Origin: Bacillota bacterium
GTDB taxonomy: Bacteria; Bacillota; Clostridia; Acetivibrionales; DSM-1351
DNA length: 64,000 nt
Assembly (NCBI GenBank): GCA_023390335.1
Contig: JAEWCZ010000010.1
Coordinates: 62,001 to 126,000 of the forward strand
Direction of reading: 5' to 3'
In this document: one piece after another, positions 27,357-37,012 of the stretch
Layout: the number at the start of each line of letters is the position of its first letter
Position numbering within the stretch: position 1 is the stretch's first letter
Notes under the pieces: generated by a model
What the model saw: the letters and a program-made list of their open reading frames with translations, nothing else
Databases searched by the model: none
What the model was told of the DNA's origin: nothing
Translations under genes and position numbers: made by a program

Positions 27357-28139
27357 ATGTTCAGATATTTTTTTACTTATATAGACAATATACCTCGGAG
27401 ACTTCACAACTCTCTGTTTTCCACACAGCACCTTCTTGCTGTAGGTATGGTCATATGCATGTGGTGCATTCTTACTATACTATTCAAGGATAAGAGTGAG
27501 GAAAAAAAGTGGAGAATGCTTATACTGATCAGCTTGCTGTTACCCCTGACAGAAGGTGCACAGGTGTTATGGTACAACGCTGTAGGGCAGTTTTCCTGGG
27601 GTTATACACTGCCCCTTCACTTGTGCAGCCTTATGTGCATTATACTTCCTATAATGACTATTACCAGAAACAGATTGCTGATGGAGTATTCATATGCAAT
27701 GGGTTTGGCTCCGGCATTTATGACACTCTTAACCCCTGATGTTTACTATTATCCTTCCTTTTCTTTTATATATATACAAACCATGCTGGTTCACGGAATC
27801 ATTTGTTTTATTCCAATTTTCATGGTCTTTGGCATGGGCTTCAGACCGAATATAAGAAGCCTCCCAAAAACTATTGCAATGCTGGTGGTCTTTGCCCTTA
27901 TGGTTACTCCTGTTAATGTAGTTACTAACGGGAATTACTTTTTCCTAAGATATCCCGCACCCGGTTCGCCTATGGAGATTTTTGCAAAGTATGTTGGCAA
28001 TCCGTGGTACCTTATCCCTACATTTCTTCTGGGGTGCCTGCTTTGGACTATTTTATATATCCCCTTTGTGATTTTAAACAGACACCAAAAGTATTCGCAT
28101 AAAAGTATTGACAGGGACAAAATCAGAATATCATTTTAA
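27357..28139 (+). CDS. YwaF/TIGR02206-type integral membrane protein
   Basis: The 260-residue protein has about six or seven membrane helices and the family phrases LPLHLCSL and GNYFFLRYPAPGSPM. It resembles Bacillus YwaF-type proteins of unknown function. GGAAGG precedes the ATG. It is divergent from the TrpB2 gene, and its final 9 bases overlap the convergent FAD/Rieske gene. No motif suggests a substrate. Confidence 0.75.
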   Translation: MFRYFFTYIDNIPRRLHNSLFSTQHLLAVGMVICMWCILTILFKDKSEEKKWRMLILISLLLPLTEGAQVLWYNAVGQFSWGYTLPLHLCSLMCIILPIMTITRNRLLMEYSYAMGLAPAFMTLLTPDVYYYPSFSFIYIQTMLVHGIICFIPIFMVFGMGFRPNIRSLPKTIAMLVVFALMVTPVNVVTNGNYFFLRYPAPGSPMEIFAKYVGNPWYLIPTFLLGCLLWTILYIPFVILNRHQKYSHKSIDRDKIRISF

Positions 28140-29663
28140 TCTGTCAAGAGGTTTTAGGGCAGGGCCTTCAATTACTGTTCCGTCATAGTTGTATCTGGAA
28201 GCATGACATGGACAATCCCAGGTTTTCTCAGCTGAATTCCAATGTACTTCACAGCCCAGATGCTTACAAGTTGTGTCAACAATAAAAACGTTACCGTCAT
28301 TATCCATGTAGGCTCCGGCTTTTTTACCGTCGTACTTTACAGCCTTGCCTTCCCCCGGTTGTAGTGTAAACTCTTCAGGTGGCGATGCCAATTTTCCTGA
28401 AACAAGGTTGTCAACTACATCTGCATTTTCTTTTATAAAGTTTTTTGCCGAACTGACAGGCGTAAACCTTGAGGGGGTAAATATATTTTCGACTTCGCTT
28501 TTTCCATTGGCAATAATGTCTCGTATTATCATAGCTGCTACATGACTGGACGTCATACCCCATTTCTGGAAACCTGTGGCTACAAAGATATTCATTTTAT
28601 TACCTGTTATATGCCCTATAAGAGGTACTTCGTTCATTACGGTATAATCCTGAGCTGACCATCGATAAGGTACATCTGTAGCCTGAAAATCAGTTTCTGC
28701 AAAGTTTATCAAATTTGTATAATGCTCTTTCTCATTTTTGTCTTCACCAGTTTTGTGGTGTTCCCCACCTAGAATAAGAAGCTGACTACCGTCTTCTCCG
28801 GGTTGGGTTCTGATAGACCTTGCAGGTTCTTCATAGGAGATATACATTCCATAGGGAACATTCACAGGTGATTTTACTGCAAGTGAATAGGAGCGTTCAG
28901 CGTACATTCTGGCAGAATAGAATCCCCATCCGTCGTAAAAGGGAAAATGACTGGCTACTATTACTTTGTCTGATTTTATACTGAATCCGCTTCGGGTAGA
29001 TGTTGTACATTCACGGTCTTCATGTATGTCAAGGGCTACCGTGTTTTCAAAAATGTGCCCACCATTTTTTACAAATATATCTGCTAGTGACAAAAGATAC
29101 TTACGGGGATGAAACTGTGCCTGATTATCAAAGCAAACTGCTCCCTTAACAGCAAAGGGGAGAGGCAGAGAAGCTTCATACCTCGCAGGTAGACCAAGAG
29201 ATTTTGCTGCATTGACCTCCTCTTCGATAACGTTTATATATTGCTCTTCTTTTGTATATACGAAGTTTGGTTGGCGGCTGAAATCACATTGTATGTCGTT
29301 TTCTTTTATTATGTCTTCAATCATTGATATAGCTTTTTCGTTAATTCCTCCGTATTTGCCCGCACCTTCTTCTCCCAATTGTTTTATCAGTTTGGCATAT
29401 TTCACGCTATGAAGCGAGGTGATTTTGGCAGTAGTGTGACCTGAAGTAGAATGGGCAATTCTGTTGGCGTCTATTATAACAACATCTAAGCCTTCTTTTT
29501 GAAGCAAATATGCTGTTGATAATCCTGTTATCCCGCCTCCTACAACTAATATATCTGTTTTAATATTTTCATTCAACTCCGGATAGTCGGTTTCGGGTGT
29601 TGACCCTATCCAATAAGATTCTACCGGTCTTGAAAATGCTTTTTCTATTAGATTCTGTGGCAT
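28131..29663 (-). CDS. FAD-dependent oxidoreductase with C-terminal Rieske domain
   Basis: The 510-residue fusion has an N-terminal DAO/glycine-oxidase-like flavoprotein (VVGGGITGLSTAYLL, FAD Rossmann motif, about residues 30-400). A C-terminal Rieske [2Fe-2S] domain follows, with ligands in CKHLGC and CPCHASRY (one Cys and one His from each). The family is common in Firmicutes but its substrate is not known. ATG 29663 is chosen because AAGGAG lies upstream; the ATG at 29690 lacks a ribosome site. No signal peptide, so cytoplasmic. No partner genes suggest a pathway. Confidence 0.88.
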   Translation of the reverse strand: MPQNLIEKAFSRPVESYWIGSTPETDYPELNENIKTDILVVGGGITGLSTAYLLQKEGLDVVIIDANRIAHSTSGHTTAKITSLHSVKYAKLIKQLGEEGAGKYGGINEKAISMIEDIIKENDIQCDFSRQPNFVYTKEEQYINVIEEEVNAAKSLGLPARYEASLPLPFAVKGAVCFDNQAQFHPRKYLLSLADIFVKNGGHIFENTVALDIHEDRECTTSTRSGFSIKSDKVIVASHFPFYDGWGFYSARMYAERSYSLAVKSPVNVPYGMYISYEEPARSIRTQPGEDGSQLLILGGEHHKTGEDKNEKEHYTNLINFAETDFQATDVPYRWSAQDYTVMNEVPLIGHITGNKMNIFVATGFQKWGMTSSHVAAMIIRDIIANGKSEVENIFTPSRFTPVSSAKNFIKENADVVDNLVSGKLASPPEEFTLQPGEGKAVKYDGKKAGAYMDNDGNVFIVDTTCKHLGCEVHWNSAEKTWDCPCHASRYNYDGTVIEGPALKPLDRLK

Positions 29664-29823
29664 AATTTTTCTCCTTAATTCAACTAACATTTCATTTAAT
29701 TTATGTTGTTAGAATATCCAGTTTTTTTAAAGAAATTCACATGAAGCGGTTATATTTTGATTAATTTCACCTTGTCAGGTCAATATTTTCATTAGACTTG
29801 ATTTTGTAATGAAAGGATAAATT

Positions 29824-31269
29824 ATGGCTTATTCAGACCTGCATGAATTTATAAACAAACTTGAGGAAAAAAAACTTATTAAAAGAATAAAGTCAGAAAC
29901 CAATCCAGAGCTTGAGATTACTGAAATAACTGATAGAGTGGTGAAAAGCGGCGGCCCGGCTCTACTTTTTGAAAAGGTGAAGGATTCAAAATTCCCATTG
30001 CTTATTAATACTTTTGGAAGCTACGAAAGGCTGAACCTTGCACTGGGTGTAAAAAACCTTGAGGAAGTCGCAGGGAAAATAGGGGATTTTATTGATGCGG
30101 CAAATTATGCGGGGTTTATTAAAACTGTAAAAGCAGTTCCGTCTTTACTGCAGCTGTCATCTGTTTTTCCAATAAAGCTTCCCACAAAAGGCAAGTGCCA
30201 GCAGGTAATCGATTATAGCCCCGATTTGGGAAAGCTGCCAATACTTAAATGCTGGCCTGGTGACGGGGGTAAATTTATTACTTTGCCGGTAGTAATAACC
30301 AAGGACCCTGAAACGGGCATTCAAAATATGGGGATGTATCGCATGCAGGTTTACGATTCCCAAACTACGGGAATGCATTGGCATCTTCACAAGGACGGCA
30401 GAAACATATATGACAAATACCGCAGTAACGGCGGAAAAATGCCTGTATCTGTGGCAATAGGCTGCGATCCCGTGATAATATATTCTGCAACTTCTCCCCT
30501 TCCACAATATATAGATGAAATAATGTTTGCAGGATTCTTACGAAAAAAACCTGTATCGCTGGTTAAATCTATCACAAATGATATTTACGTTCCGGCAAAT
30601 GCTGATTTTATTCTGGAGGGATATGTGGATACAAGTGAGGAATTGCGCCTCGAAGGCCCTTTTGGGGATCATACGGGGTATTACTCTCTTGCGGATATGT
30701 ATCCGGTTTTCCACTTGACCTGCATGACTTATAGAGAGGATGCCATTTATCCGGCTACTATTGTTGGGAAACCCCCTATGGAGGACTGCTATCTGGGTAA
30801 GGCCACGGAAAAGCTGTTTCTCCCGTTGTTAAAGATTCAATTTCCTGAAATAATTGACATTAATTTTCCCTTAGAGGGTGTCTTTCATAACTGTGTCATT
30901 GTTTCAATAAAAAAGAGGTTTCCGGGACATGCTAAAAAAGTAATGAACTCTATTTGGGGTTCCGGTCAGATGATGTACACAAAGATGATTGTAGTTGTGG
31001 ATGAATCTGTAAATCCTCACGATTTATCAACAGTTGCTTGGAAGGTTTTCAACAATATTGACGGCAGGCGGGATATAGTATTGTCCGACGGCCCTCTCGA
31101 TGCACTGGATCATGCCTCTAACCAAAGGCATTACGGATGCAGAATAGGTATTGACGCTACCGTGAAATTACCGGAAGAAGGCTATAGTCGCACATGGCCA
31201 GATGAAATTAACATGTCGGAGGCTATAAAGGCATTGGTAACAAAAAGATGGAAGGAATACGGTTTTTGA
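29824..31269 (+). CDS. UbiD-family prenylated-FMN decarboxylase
   Basis: The 481-residue enzyme belongs to the UbiD family, which (de)carboxylates aromatic or unsaturated acids with prenyl-FMN. The active-site stretch EELRLEGPFGDHTGYYS carries the conserved Glu and the Gly-Tyr pair. The prenyl-FMN synthase UbiX is not in the window. Start at 29824 with AAAGGA upstream. It is 12 bases ahead of a UbiA prenyltransferase gene, the same pairing seen in ubiquinone and menaquinone pathways, yet organisms of this type are not known to make quinones. Substrate unknown. Confidence 0.9.
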   Translation: MAYSDLHEFINKLEEKKLIKRIKSETNPELEITEITDRVVKSGGPALLFEKVKDSKFPLLINTFGSYERLNLALGVKNLEEVAGKIGDFIDAANYAGFIKTVKAVPSLLQLSSVFPIKLPTKGKCQQVIDYSPDLGKLPILKCWPGDGGKFITLPVVITKDPETGIQNMGMYRMQVYDSQTTGMHWHLHKDGRNIYDKYRSNGGKMPVSVAIGCDPVIIYSATSPLPQYIDEIMFAGFLRKKPVSLVKSITNDIYVPANADFILEGYVDTSEELRLEGPFGDHTGYYSLADMYPVFHLTCMTYREDAIYPATIVGKPPMEDCYLGKATEKLFLPLLKIQFPEIIDINFPLEGVFHNCVIVSIKKRFPGHAKKVMNSIWGSGQMMYTKMIVVVDESVNPHDLSTVAWKVFNNIDGRRDIVLSDGPLDALDHASNQRHYGCRIGIDATVKLPEEGYSRTWPDEINMSEAIKALVTKRWKEYGF

Positions 31270-31281
31270 TAAGGAGGAAAC

Positions 31282-32169
31282 ATGCTTGCTGCAAAGGTAA
31301 TAAGAAAAATTTCTGACTATGGAACCCTGGTAATGTTCTCACATACTATATTTTCTCTGTCTTTCGCTGTTATTTCCATGTTGTTGGCTTCAAACGGGTT
31401 TCCCGGTGCATGGAAGTTGCTGTGGATACTGACTGCATTCATGGGAGCCAGGACAGGTGCAAATGCCATTAACAGGGCTATTGATGCCGAGATAGACAAG
31501 CTCAATCCCAGAACTGCAGTAAGACAGATTCCACAGGGATTGGTTAAAAAAAGTGAAGCGGTTGGCCTTACGGTAGTTTCTTTTGCGATAATGCTAGTTT
31601 CAGCGGGTATGCTGAATATGCTTTGTCTTATACTGGCACCTATTGCTCTTGTTTTTATGACAGGCTACTCCTATACAAAGAGGTTTACATGGCTTTGTCA
31701 TATAATCCTGGGAGTGACTACAGCTGCGGCTCCTGTGGGAGCGTGGATTGCTGTAACGGGGAGATTATCTTTAACACCGTTGCTAATGGGTGCTGCAAAC
31801 ACTTTATGGGTAGCGGGCTTTGACATAATATACGGTATTCAAGACTATGAATTTGATAAGGCTAACAAGCTTCGTTCTATTCCTGTGAAATTTGGCATAC
31901 GTAATGCACTTCATATCTCCAGTGTATTCCATTTGTTATCCTGCATTTGCCTGCTTTTATTGGGACTAATCAGCAATCAACTTGGAATAATATATTTCTC
32001 AGGGCTATTGGTGATAACAATACTATTTGCTATCGAACATTCACTTGTTACCAATGTCAGAAAGCCTGAGGACAAGGGAGTCGAACTATATTCATTTACT
32101 TCCTACTCACTTAATCAGCTCATTAGCATAGTGTTTTTGACAGCTTCGTTATTGGAAATATTTATTTAA
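31282..32169 (+). CDS. UbiA-family prenyltransferase
   Basis: The 295-residue integral membrane protein has about eight or nine helices. Both Asp-rich motifs of UbiA enzymes are present: NAINRAIDAEID and DIIYGIQDYEFD. These bind Mg-prenyl diphosphate for transfer to an aromatic acceptor such as 4-hydroxybenzoate. GGAGG lies 5 bases before the ATG. The 12-base gap to the UbiD gene indicates co-transcription and a two-step prenylation-decarboxylation. The acceptor is unknown; an archaeal-type lipid role is less likely given the UbiD partner. Confidence 0.9.
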   Translation: MLAAKVIRKISDYGTLVMFSHTIFSLSFAVISMLLASNGFPGAWKLLWILTAFMGARTGANAINRAIDAEIDKLNPRTAVRQIPQGLVKKSEAVGLTVVSFAIMLVSAGMLNMLCLILAPIALVFMTGYSYTKRFTWLCHIILGVTTAAAPVGAWIAVTGRLSLTPLLMGAANTLWVAGFDIIYGIQDYEFDKANKLRSIPVKFGIRNALHISSVFHLLSCICLLLLGLISNQLGIIYFSGLLVITILFAIEHSLVTNVRKPEDKGVELYSFTSYSLNQLISIVFLTASLLEIFI

Positions 32170-32221
32170 ATTAACCTCATTTGATAACATGAAAACAGCA
32201 TTATATGTAAAAGGATAGACT

Positions 32222-32230
32222 TGCTATAAT
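32222..32230 (+). promoter_or_regulatory. Extended -10 promoter of the M16C peptidase gene
   Basis: TGC-TATAAT (32222-32230) fits the extended -10 pattern; no good -35 is seen. It leaves an untranslated leader of about 85 bases. Confidence 0.4.
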
Positions 32231-32320
32231 TGATAATGTAAACTAGTCTTATTAGTTATTTTTAGGGAAACACTGTAAGATTTGTTAAGCTTAAAAAAAT
32301 AATAAAAGGAGATAAGATTA

Positions 32321-35300
32321 ATGAAAAAAGTTGTTTCGTACATGATGTCATTTGTTTTAATTTTAAGCCTTTTTCTCAATGCGGCACCTAGTGTAAATGC
32401 TGCTCAAACGGAACTCAAGGCTTTGCCTAAGCAAGGGCAGGTAGTATCCGGCTTCAAAGTACTGGAAATTGGGAATATGGAAGTTATTGATAGTAAAACC
32501 GTTTTATTTGAACATGAAAAGACAGGCGCAAAGCTTATTTTTATTCAAAATAAAGATACTGACAGAGCATTTGATATTTCATTTAAAACACCTGCTTTTG
32601 ACGATACAGGGGTTAATCATGTACTAGAGCATATAACCGTATCCGGCTCGCAAAAGTACCCCATGAAAAACGTACTATTTACAATTTTGAACCAGACATA
32701 TTCAACTTTTATAAATGCATTTACAGCTCAAAACTTTACTACATATCCTGTCTCATCATTGAGTGAGGATCAGCTTGTAAAGCTAACGGAAGTTTATCTG
32801 GATTGTGTATATCATCCTTCAGTATACAATGACAAGAATATCTTTAAAAGAGAAGCTTGGAGATATGAGATGGCTGACAGCAAGGCAGACCTCAATATCA
32901 GCGGTACAGTGTATAATGAAATGAAGGGCGCTCTTGGTAATATATCGACTGCGGCCGCATACAACGATTTAAAGACCCTTTTTCCAAACAGTACTCAATC
33001 TTCCGTTTCAGGAGGAGATCCTGAAAAAGTTAAGGATCTGGCATATGAAAATGTAATCAAGACCCACGACACATACTACCATCCGTCAAATTCTCTTATG
33101 GTTCTGTATGGGAATGTTGATTATGAAAGATTTCTTAAAATGATTGATGACAGTTACCTTTCAAAATATGAAAAAAAGGATATAAAAATTGAAAAGTTAA
33201 AGCTCGAACCATTTAAGAAGACTGTTGAGAAAACCTATAAATATCCGGTAGCTGCGGGCACCAATACACAAAATGCATCTCAGATTGATTATTGCTTTGC
33301 TCTTGAGAACGTTACAAATGAAGATATATTGGGCACGGCAATTTTAAGCGAGTTGCTTGGAAGTAATACATCAGCATTGAAACAGGAATTCAGGGATAAA
33401 AAACTTGGTGGGGATATCGTAGTTAGTTATAATACAGGACTATCCATACCGGTTTTAAGTTTTTCTGCACAGAATACTGATGAAAGTAAAAAAGCTGCTT
33501 TTAAAGCACTGGTTGATAAATATCTGAGTAATATTGTAAAATCCGGTTTCAAGAAAGATGATGTTGATGCAGTAATAGCAGGAGAATTAAAGGGATCATC
33601 AAATATTACTGAAACCCCAAACCTTGGAGTAAATTTATCTACACAAATTGGTAGCTTCTGGGCTAATTTTGGCAGTATTAACTTTTATAATGACTTGTTA
33701 AAAGATATAAAGTCTATTGCAGATAAGTCTGGCAAAAAATATTTTGAAGGCCTTACAAATAAATTACTCCTGAATAACAAAAACACTGCACTTGTTGTTA
33801 CTGTTCCTGAGGCAGGACTTGCAGAAAAACAGGCAGCAGAACAGAAAAAGTATCTTTCAGATTTAAAGGCTTCAATGAGCCAACAGCAAATAGATACAAT
33901 TGTTAATGAAACAAAAACCTACAATGAGTGGAATAGCAGGGAAGATAATAAAGATGTAGTTAAGACTATTCAGGCTGTAAAGATTTCAGATTTACCGGAG
34001 GAAGTTAAAAATTATAACGTAAAAGAAGTAAAAGCTGACGGAGTTAGATTGATATCAGCACAAGCAAATGTTGGAGAGACCGAATCCACCAGTATGTATT
34101 TCGATACTTCAGCTGTTCCGGGAGATAAGCTGCATTTCTTAAAGCTATATGGAGATTTACTGGGGAACCTTGATACAAAGTCCCATAAAAAAGATGAACT
34201 AGGTAATCTCAAGACAAGGTATATTAGCGGAGGTTCATTTAGCGTAGCCGCCTTAACTGATAAAAACTATAAAAATTATACACCTGTCCTTAGTGCTTCA
34301 TGGACGGGAATAATGGGGGATTATGACAAGCAGCTGGAAGTTGTTAAAGACATTCTAGTGAACACTCAATTTAATAAAAGCGATGATATCTTAAATATAA
34401 TTAAATCCAAAATATCGGAACTTAAGACACAATTTACAGGCAACCCTATTAGTGTACAGGCAATGAGAAGCAGATCCTATTTTAATGAGGTATATAACTA
34501 TTATAATTACATGACAGGTTTAGATTATTACAATTTCCTTACAAAATTGGAAAAAGACATTTCCTCTAACCCAAAAGCTGTTATAAAAGAACTGGAAAAT
34601 ATAAAAGCATTGGTAGTAAATAAAAAGAATCTGATTGTTACATTTGCCGGAAATAAGAACAACATAAGTAAGTTTGAGTCTACAATCAAAAAGTTTACTA
34701 ACGGTATTTCTTCAAAGAACATTGCAAAACAGGATTACTCAAAACTTCCAAAGCCAGCAAAAAGAGAGGGTATATCCGTAGACAGTACTGTACAGTATAA
34801 TATGATTTATTCAACATATGAGAAGATGGGAACTGTATTCAGCGGAAAATATATTCCTATAGGTTCCGTTATAAACGAAAACTATATTACTCCAAAGATA
34901 AGATTCGGCTATGGAGCGTATGACAACATCGTTAACTTTGGAGATGAAGGTTTTATGCTTGCATCCTATCGTGACCCTAATATCAAGGAAACCTTCGAGG
35001 TATACAAAGGATTACCGGAATTCCTTAAGAATATTAACCTTACTCAGGAACAGTTGGATAGCTACATTCTAAAGTCATTCAGTAATTATACTGTTTCCGC
35101 AGGAGAATTGTCCGGGGCTAACACAGCATTGTCCTATTATTTAATGGGGATGAATTCTGAGGATATTTTAAAGATATTAAGAGAAATTAAATCCGTTACC
35201 GTTCAGGATGTGAAAGATTCAGCATCCATGCTTGAAAATATGCTTAAAAACGGAACCTATTCAACTGCAGGAAGTAAGGAAAAACTTACTGAAAACAAGG

Positions 35301-35734
35301 AACTTTATGATAATATGGTGTCATTGGGTCAGGAACAGGAGGACAAGACCGAGAGTTCAATTACTAGAGGTAAATTTTTTGAATTGGTTCTGGCAGGTGC
35401 TCCAAACCCTCTAGAAATAGCTAAACAGCAGGGCTTGATAACTGCTGACAAAAAGGGAAACTACAATGAAAACAGAAAGCTAACCAGAGAAGAGCTTGCA
35501 GTATTTATATACAAATTAGCAACTTTAAGCGGTGTACAGCTTCCAAATGCAAAGCCCGCAATAGCAGACATCAACTTAGTTGCAGCGTGGTCTAAAAATG
35601 CAGTTAATGCTTTGGTCGGGTTTGATGTTATCAAGCTGGATGACAAGAGCAATTTTAACCCAAAAGGTGAAGTAACAGCTGACTTTGTTACTACAGTTAT
35701 AAATGACCTTAATAATAAGCTGACAGCTAAATAA
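32321..35734 (+). CDS. Secreted M16C zinc peptidase with SLH-like C-terminus
   Basis: The 1137-residue exported metallopeptidase of the insulinase superfamily, PreP-like subfamily M16C, would degrade peptides at the cell surface. It has a signal peptide (about residues 1-27, cut near VNAA-Q) and the inverted zinc motif HVLEH (H100, E103, H104), with a further Glu ligand likely in VYNEMKGAL. Four M16 domains follow. The last about 130 residues, after a linker, contain SLH-like repeats (LTREELAVFIYKLA and SKNAVNALVGFDVI) that could anchor it to wall polymer. GGAG precedes the ATG. Monocistronic, closed by a terminator. Confidence 0.9.
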   Translation: MKKVVSYMMSFVLILSLFLNAAPSVNAAQTELKALPKQGQVVSGFKVLEIGNMEVIDSKTVLFEHEKTGAKLIFIQNKDTDRAFDISFKTPAFDDTGVNHVLEHITVSGSQKYPMKNVLFTILNQTYSTFINAFTAQNFTTYPVSSLSEDQLVKLTEVYLDCVYHPSVYNDKNIFKREAWRYEMADSKADLNISGTVYNEMKGALGNISTAAAYNDLKTLFPNSTQSSVSGGDPEKVKDLAYENVIKTHDTYYHPSNSLMVLYGNVDYERFLKMIDDSYLSKYEKKDIKIEKLKLEPFKKTVEKTYKYPVAAGTNTQNASQIDYCFALENVTNEDILGTAILSELLGSNTSALKQEFRDKKLGGDIVVSYNTGLSIPVLSFSAQNTDESKKAAFKALVDKYLSNIVKSGFKKDDVDAVIAGELKGSSNITETPNLGVNLSTQIGSFWANFGSINFYNDLLKDIKSIADKSGKKYFEGLTNKLLLNNKNTALVVTVPEAGLAEKQAAEQKKYLSDLKASMSQQQIDTIVNETKTYNEWNSREDNKDVVKTIQAVKISDLPEEVKNYNVKEVKADGVRLISAQANVGETESTSMYFDTSAVPGDKLHFLKLYGDLLGNLDTKSHKKDELGNLKTRYISGGSFSVAALTDKNYKNYTPVLSASWTGIMGDYDKQLEVVKDILVNTQFNKSDDILNIIKSKISELKTQFTGNPISVQAMRSRSYFNEVYNYYNYMTGLDYYNFLTKLEKDISSNPKAVIKELENIKALVVNKKNLIVTFAGNKNNISKFESTIKKFTNGISSKNIAKQDYSKLPKPAKREGISVDSTVQYNMIYSTYEKMGTVFSGKYIPIGSVINENYITPKIRFGYGAYDNIVNFGDEGFMLASYRDPNIKETFEVYKGLPEFLKNINLTQEQLDSYILKSFSNYTVSAGELSGANTALSYYLMGMNSEDILKILREIKSVTVQDVKDSASMLENMLKNGTYSTAGSKEKLTENKELYDNMVSLGQEQEDKTESSITRGKFFELVLAGAPNPLEIAKQQGLITADKKGNYNENRKLTREELAVFIYKLATLSGVQLPNAKPAIADINLVAAWSKNAVNALVGFDVIKLDDKSNFNPKGEVTADFVTTVINDLNNKLTAK

Positions 35735-35750
35735 TTTACTTCGTAGCAAT

Positions 35751-35803
35751 AAAAGCCCCTGTACCTATTACGTTAAAAGTAATTTGGTGCGGGGCTTTTT
35801 TAT
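35751..35803 (+). terminator. Terminator of the M16C peptidase gene
   Basis: AAAAGCCCC (35751-35759) pairs with GGGGCTTTT (35791-35799) and is followed by a T-run. An inner ATTAC/GTAAT stem extends it. Confidence 0.85.
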
Positions 35804-35857
35804 TATTCATAAAAAGCGTATTTGTGTAATATAGTGCTTTTATGGAGGTTCACACAT

Positions 35858-36802
35858 ATGCGAAATAATTTTTTGTTCAAGGTTTTATGTGCATTAATGG
35901 CTCTTTCAATAGTTTTTACTGTTTGCGGATGTAACGAGGAAAAAAGCAGTGGTGCCGGAGAACATCTGAAGATAGGCCTTACGCCGGCTGTTGATGCCAT
36001 TCCCTATATAATTGGCCGGAACAGGGACATATTTAAAAAACACGGTTTAAACGTGGACTTGGTTGTGTTTAAAAGTGCCAGTGAAAGGGATGCAGCCTTT
36101 CAAAGCTCCGATATAGATGGTGTTTTATGCGATATGGTGGCTGTCTGCCTTTATCAGAATGCAGGATTTAAAGTGAAAATAACAGGAGTTACCGATGGTG
36201 ACTTTCTTCTTCTTGCAAGCGCACAAGCAGGTATAAAAAGCTTAAATGATATAAAAGACTGTAAGGTTGCAATTTCCGAAAATACAGTTATTGAGTATAC
36301 TCTTGATAATATTTTGAACAAGAACGGTATTGACGCAAACCGGGTGAAAAAAGTGGCAGTACCCTCCATTCCGGTTCGTCTGGAGATGCTTCAGCATAAC
36401 AAGGTACAGCTTGCTCTGCTTCCTGAGCCCTTTTCTTCAATGGCTGTTAAAAATGGAGCAGTTATTTTGGATTCTGCATATAAAAACAATATTTACAGTA
36501 ATGTAATTGCATTTAAAGAATCTACTATTAATAAAAAATCTTCAGCAATAAAAAAAATGAATGATGCTTATAATGAATCTGTCAAATATATAAAGGAATA
36601 TCCCATAGAAAAGTATCAGGACGAAGTAATAAAATTTATAGGGTATCCGGAGGACATGAAGGGAAATATTGTATTGCCTGACTTCAGAAGATCCGGGCTG
36701 CCTGAGGACAATGAGCTGAAACGTACTATTGAGTGGGCTTCAAAGGAACACCTGTTAAATAAAAAAATCACGGAAAGGGATTTGACGGAAAGAATAAAAT
36801 AA
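35858..36802 (+). CDS. NMT1/SsuA-like ABC substrate-binding lipoprotein, orphan
   Basis: The 314-residue lipoprotein has a signal ending in VCGC (lipid-modified C25) and a type 2 periplasmic-binding fold of the SsuA/TauA/NMT1 group (LKIGLTPAVDAIPYIIGRN, PEPFSSMAVKNGAV). Such proteins bind sulfonates, nitrate or pyrimidine thiamine precursors. No ATPase or permease adjoins it, but an SsuB/SsuC-like pair without a binding protein lies about 4.5 kb downstream (41339-42827). They may form one split transporter. ATG 35858 is chosen for GGAGG 9 bases upstream. The TTG at 35822 has no ribosome site. Confidence 0.85.
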   Translation: MRNNFLFKVLCALMALSIVFTVCGCNEEKSSGAGEHLKIGLTPAVDAIPYIIGRNRDIFKKHGLNVDLVVFKSASERDAAFQSSDIDGVLCDMVAVCLYQNAGFKVKITGVTDGDFLLLASAQAGIKSLNDIKDCKVAISENTVIEYTLDNILNKNGIDANRVKKVAVPSIPVRLEMLQHNKVQLALLPEPFSSMAVKNGAVILDSAYKNNIYSNVIAFKESTINKKSSAIKKMNDAYNESVKYIKEYPIEKYQDEVIKFIGYPEDMKGNIVLPDFRRSGLPEDNELKRTIEWASKEHLLNKKITERDLTERIK

Positions 36803-36817
36803 ATTTCAAAAAAGCTA

Positions 36818-36846
36818 TTGTAAATAGAAATGTAATGTGGTAATAT
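36818..36846 (+). promoter_or_regulatory. Promoter of the glnK1-amt1 operon
   Basis: TTGTAA (36818-36823), a 17-base spacer and TAATAT (36841-36846). The predicted transcript starts about 20 bases before the first leader hairpin. Confidence 0.45.
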
Positions 36847-36872
36847 ATGGTTATAAAATTTCATTTTTACTA

Positions 36873-36982
36873 GGCAACGATGCCAATTCTGTATTTAAAC
36901 AGGATTGGTATTTTTTTATTTTTATGTACAACTTATATTTGGCAATGACGCCGGTTTCGAAGAGGAATCCGGCGTTTTTTAT
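36873..36982 (+). promoter_or_regulatory. glnK1-amt1 leader: two AxxGxx-loop hairpins and two terminators
   Basis: Hairpin a is GGC-AACGAT-GCC (36873-36884). Its 3' arm is shared with terminator 1 (36881-36892 pairing 36899-36910, 12 bp with two G-U, then seven Ts). Hairpin b is GGC-AATGAC-GCC (36941-36952). Its 3' arm is shared with terminator 2 (ACGCCGG 36948-36954 with CCGGCGT 36969-36975, then Ts). Both hexaloops have A at position 1 and G at position 4, the ANTAR recognition rule. In each case forming the loop hairpin would block its terminator. Confidence 0.7.
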
Positions 36983-37012
36983 TTATATAAATAGATTAAG
37001 GAGATGAGTTTT

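Noticed and set aside
36847..36852. ATGGTT as a P1 hexaloop in the glnK1 leader
   Set aside because: It fits AxxGxx with only a 3-bp AU stem and lies at or before the predicted transcript start.
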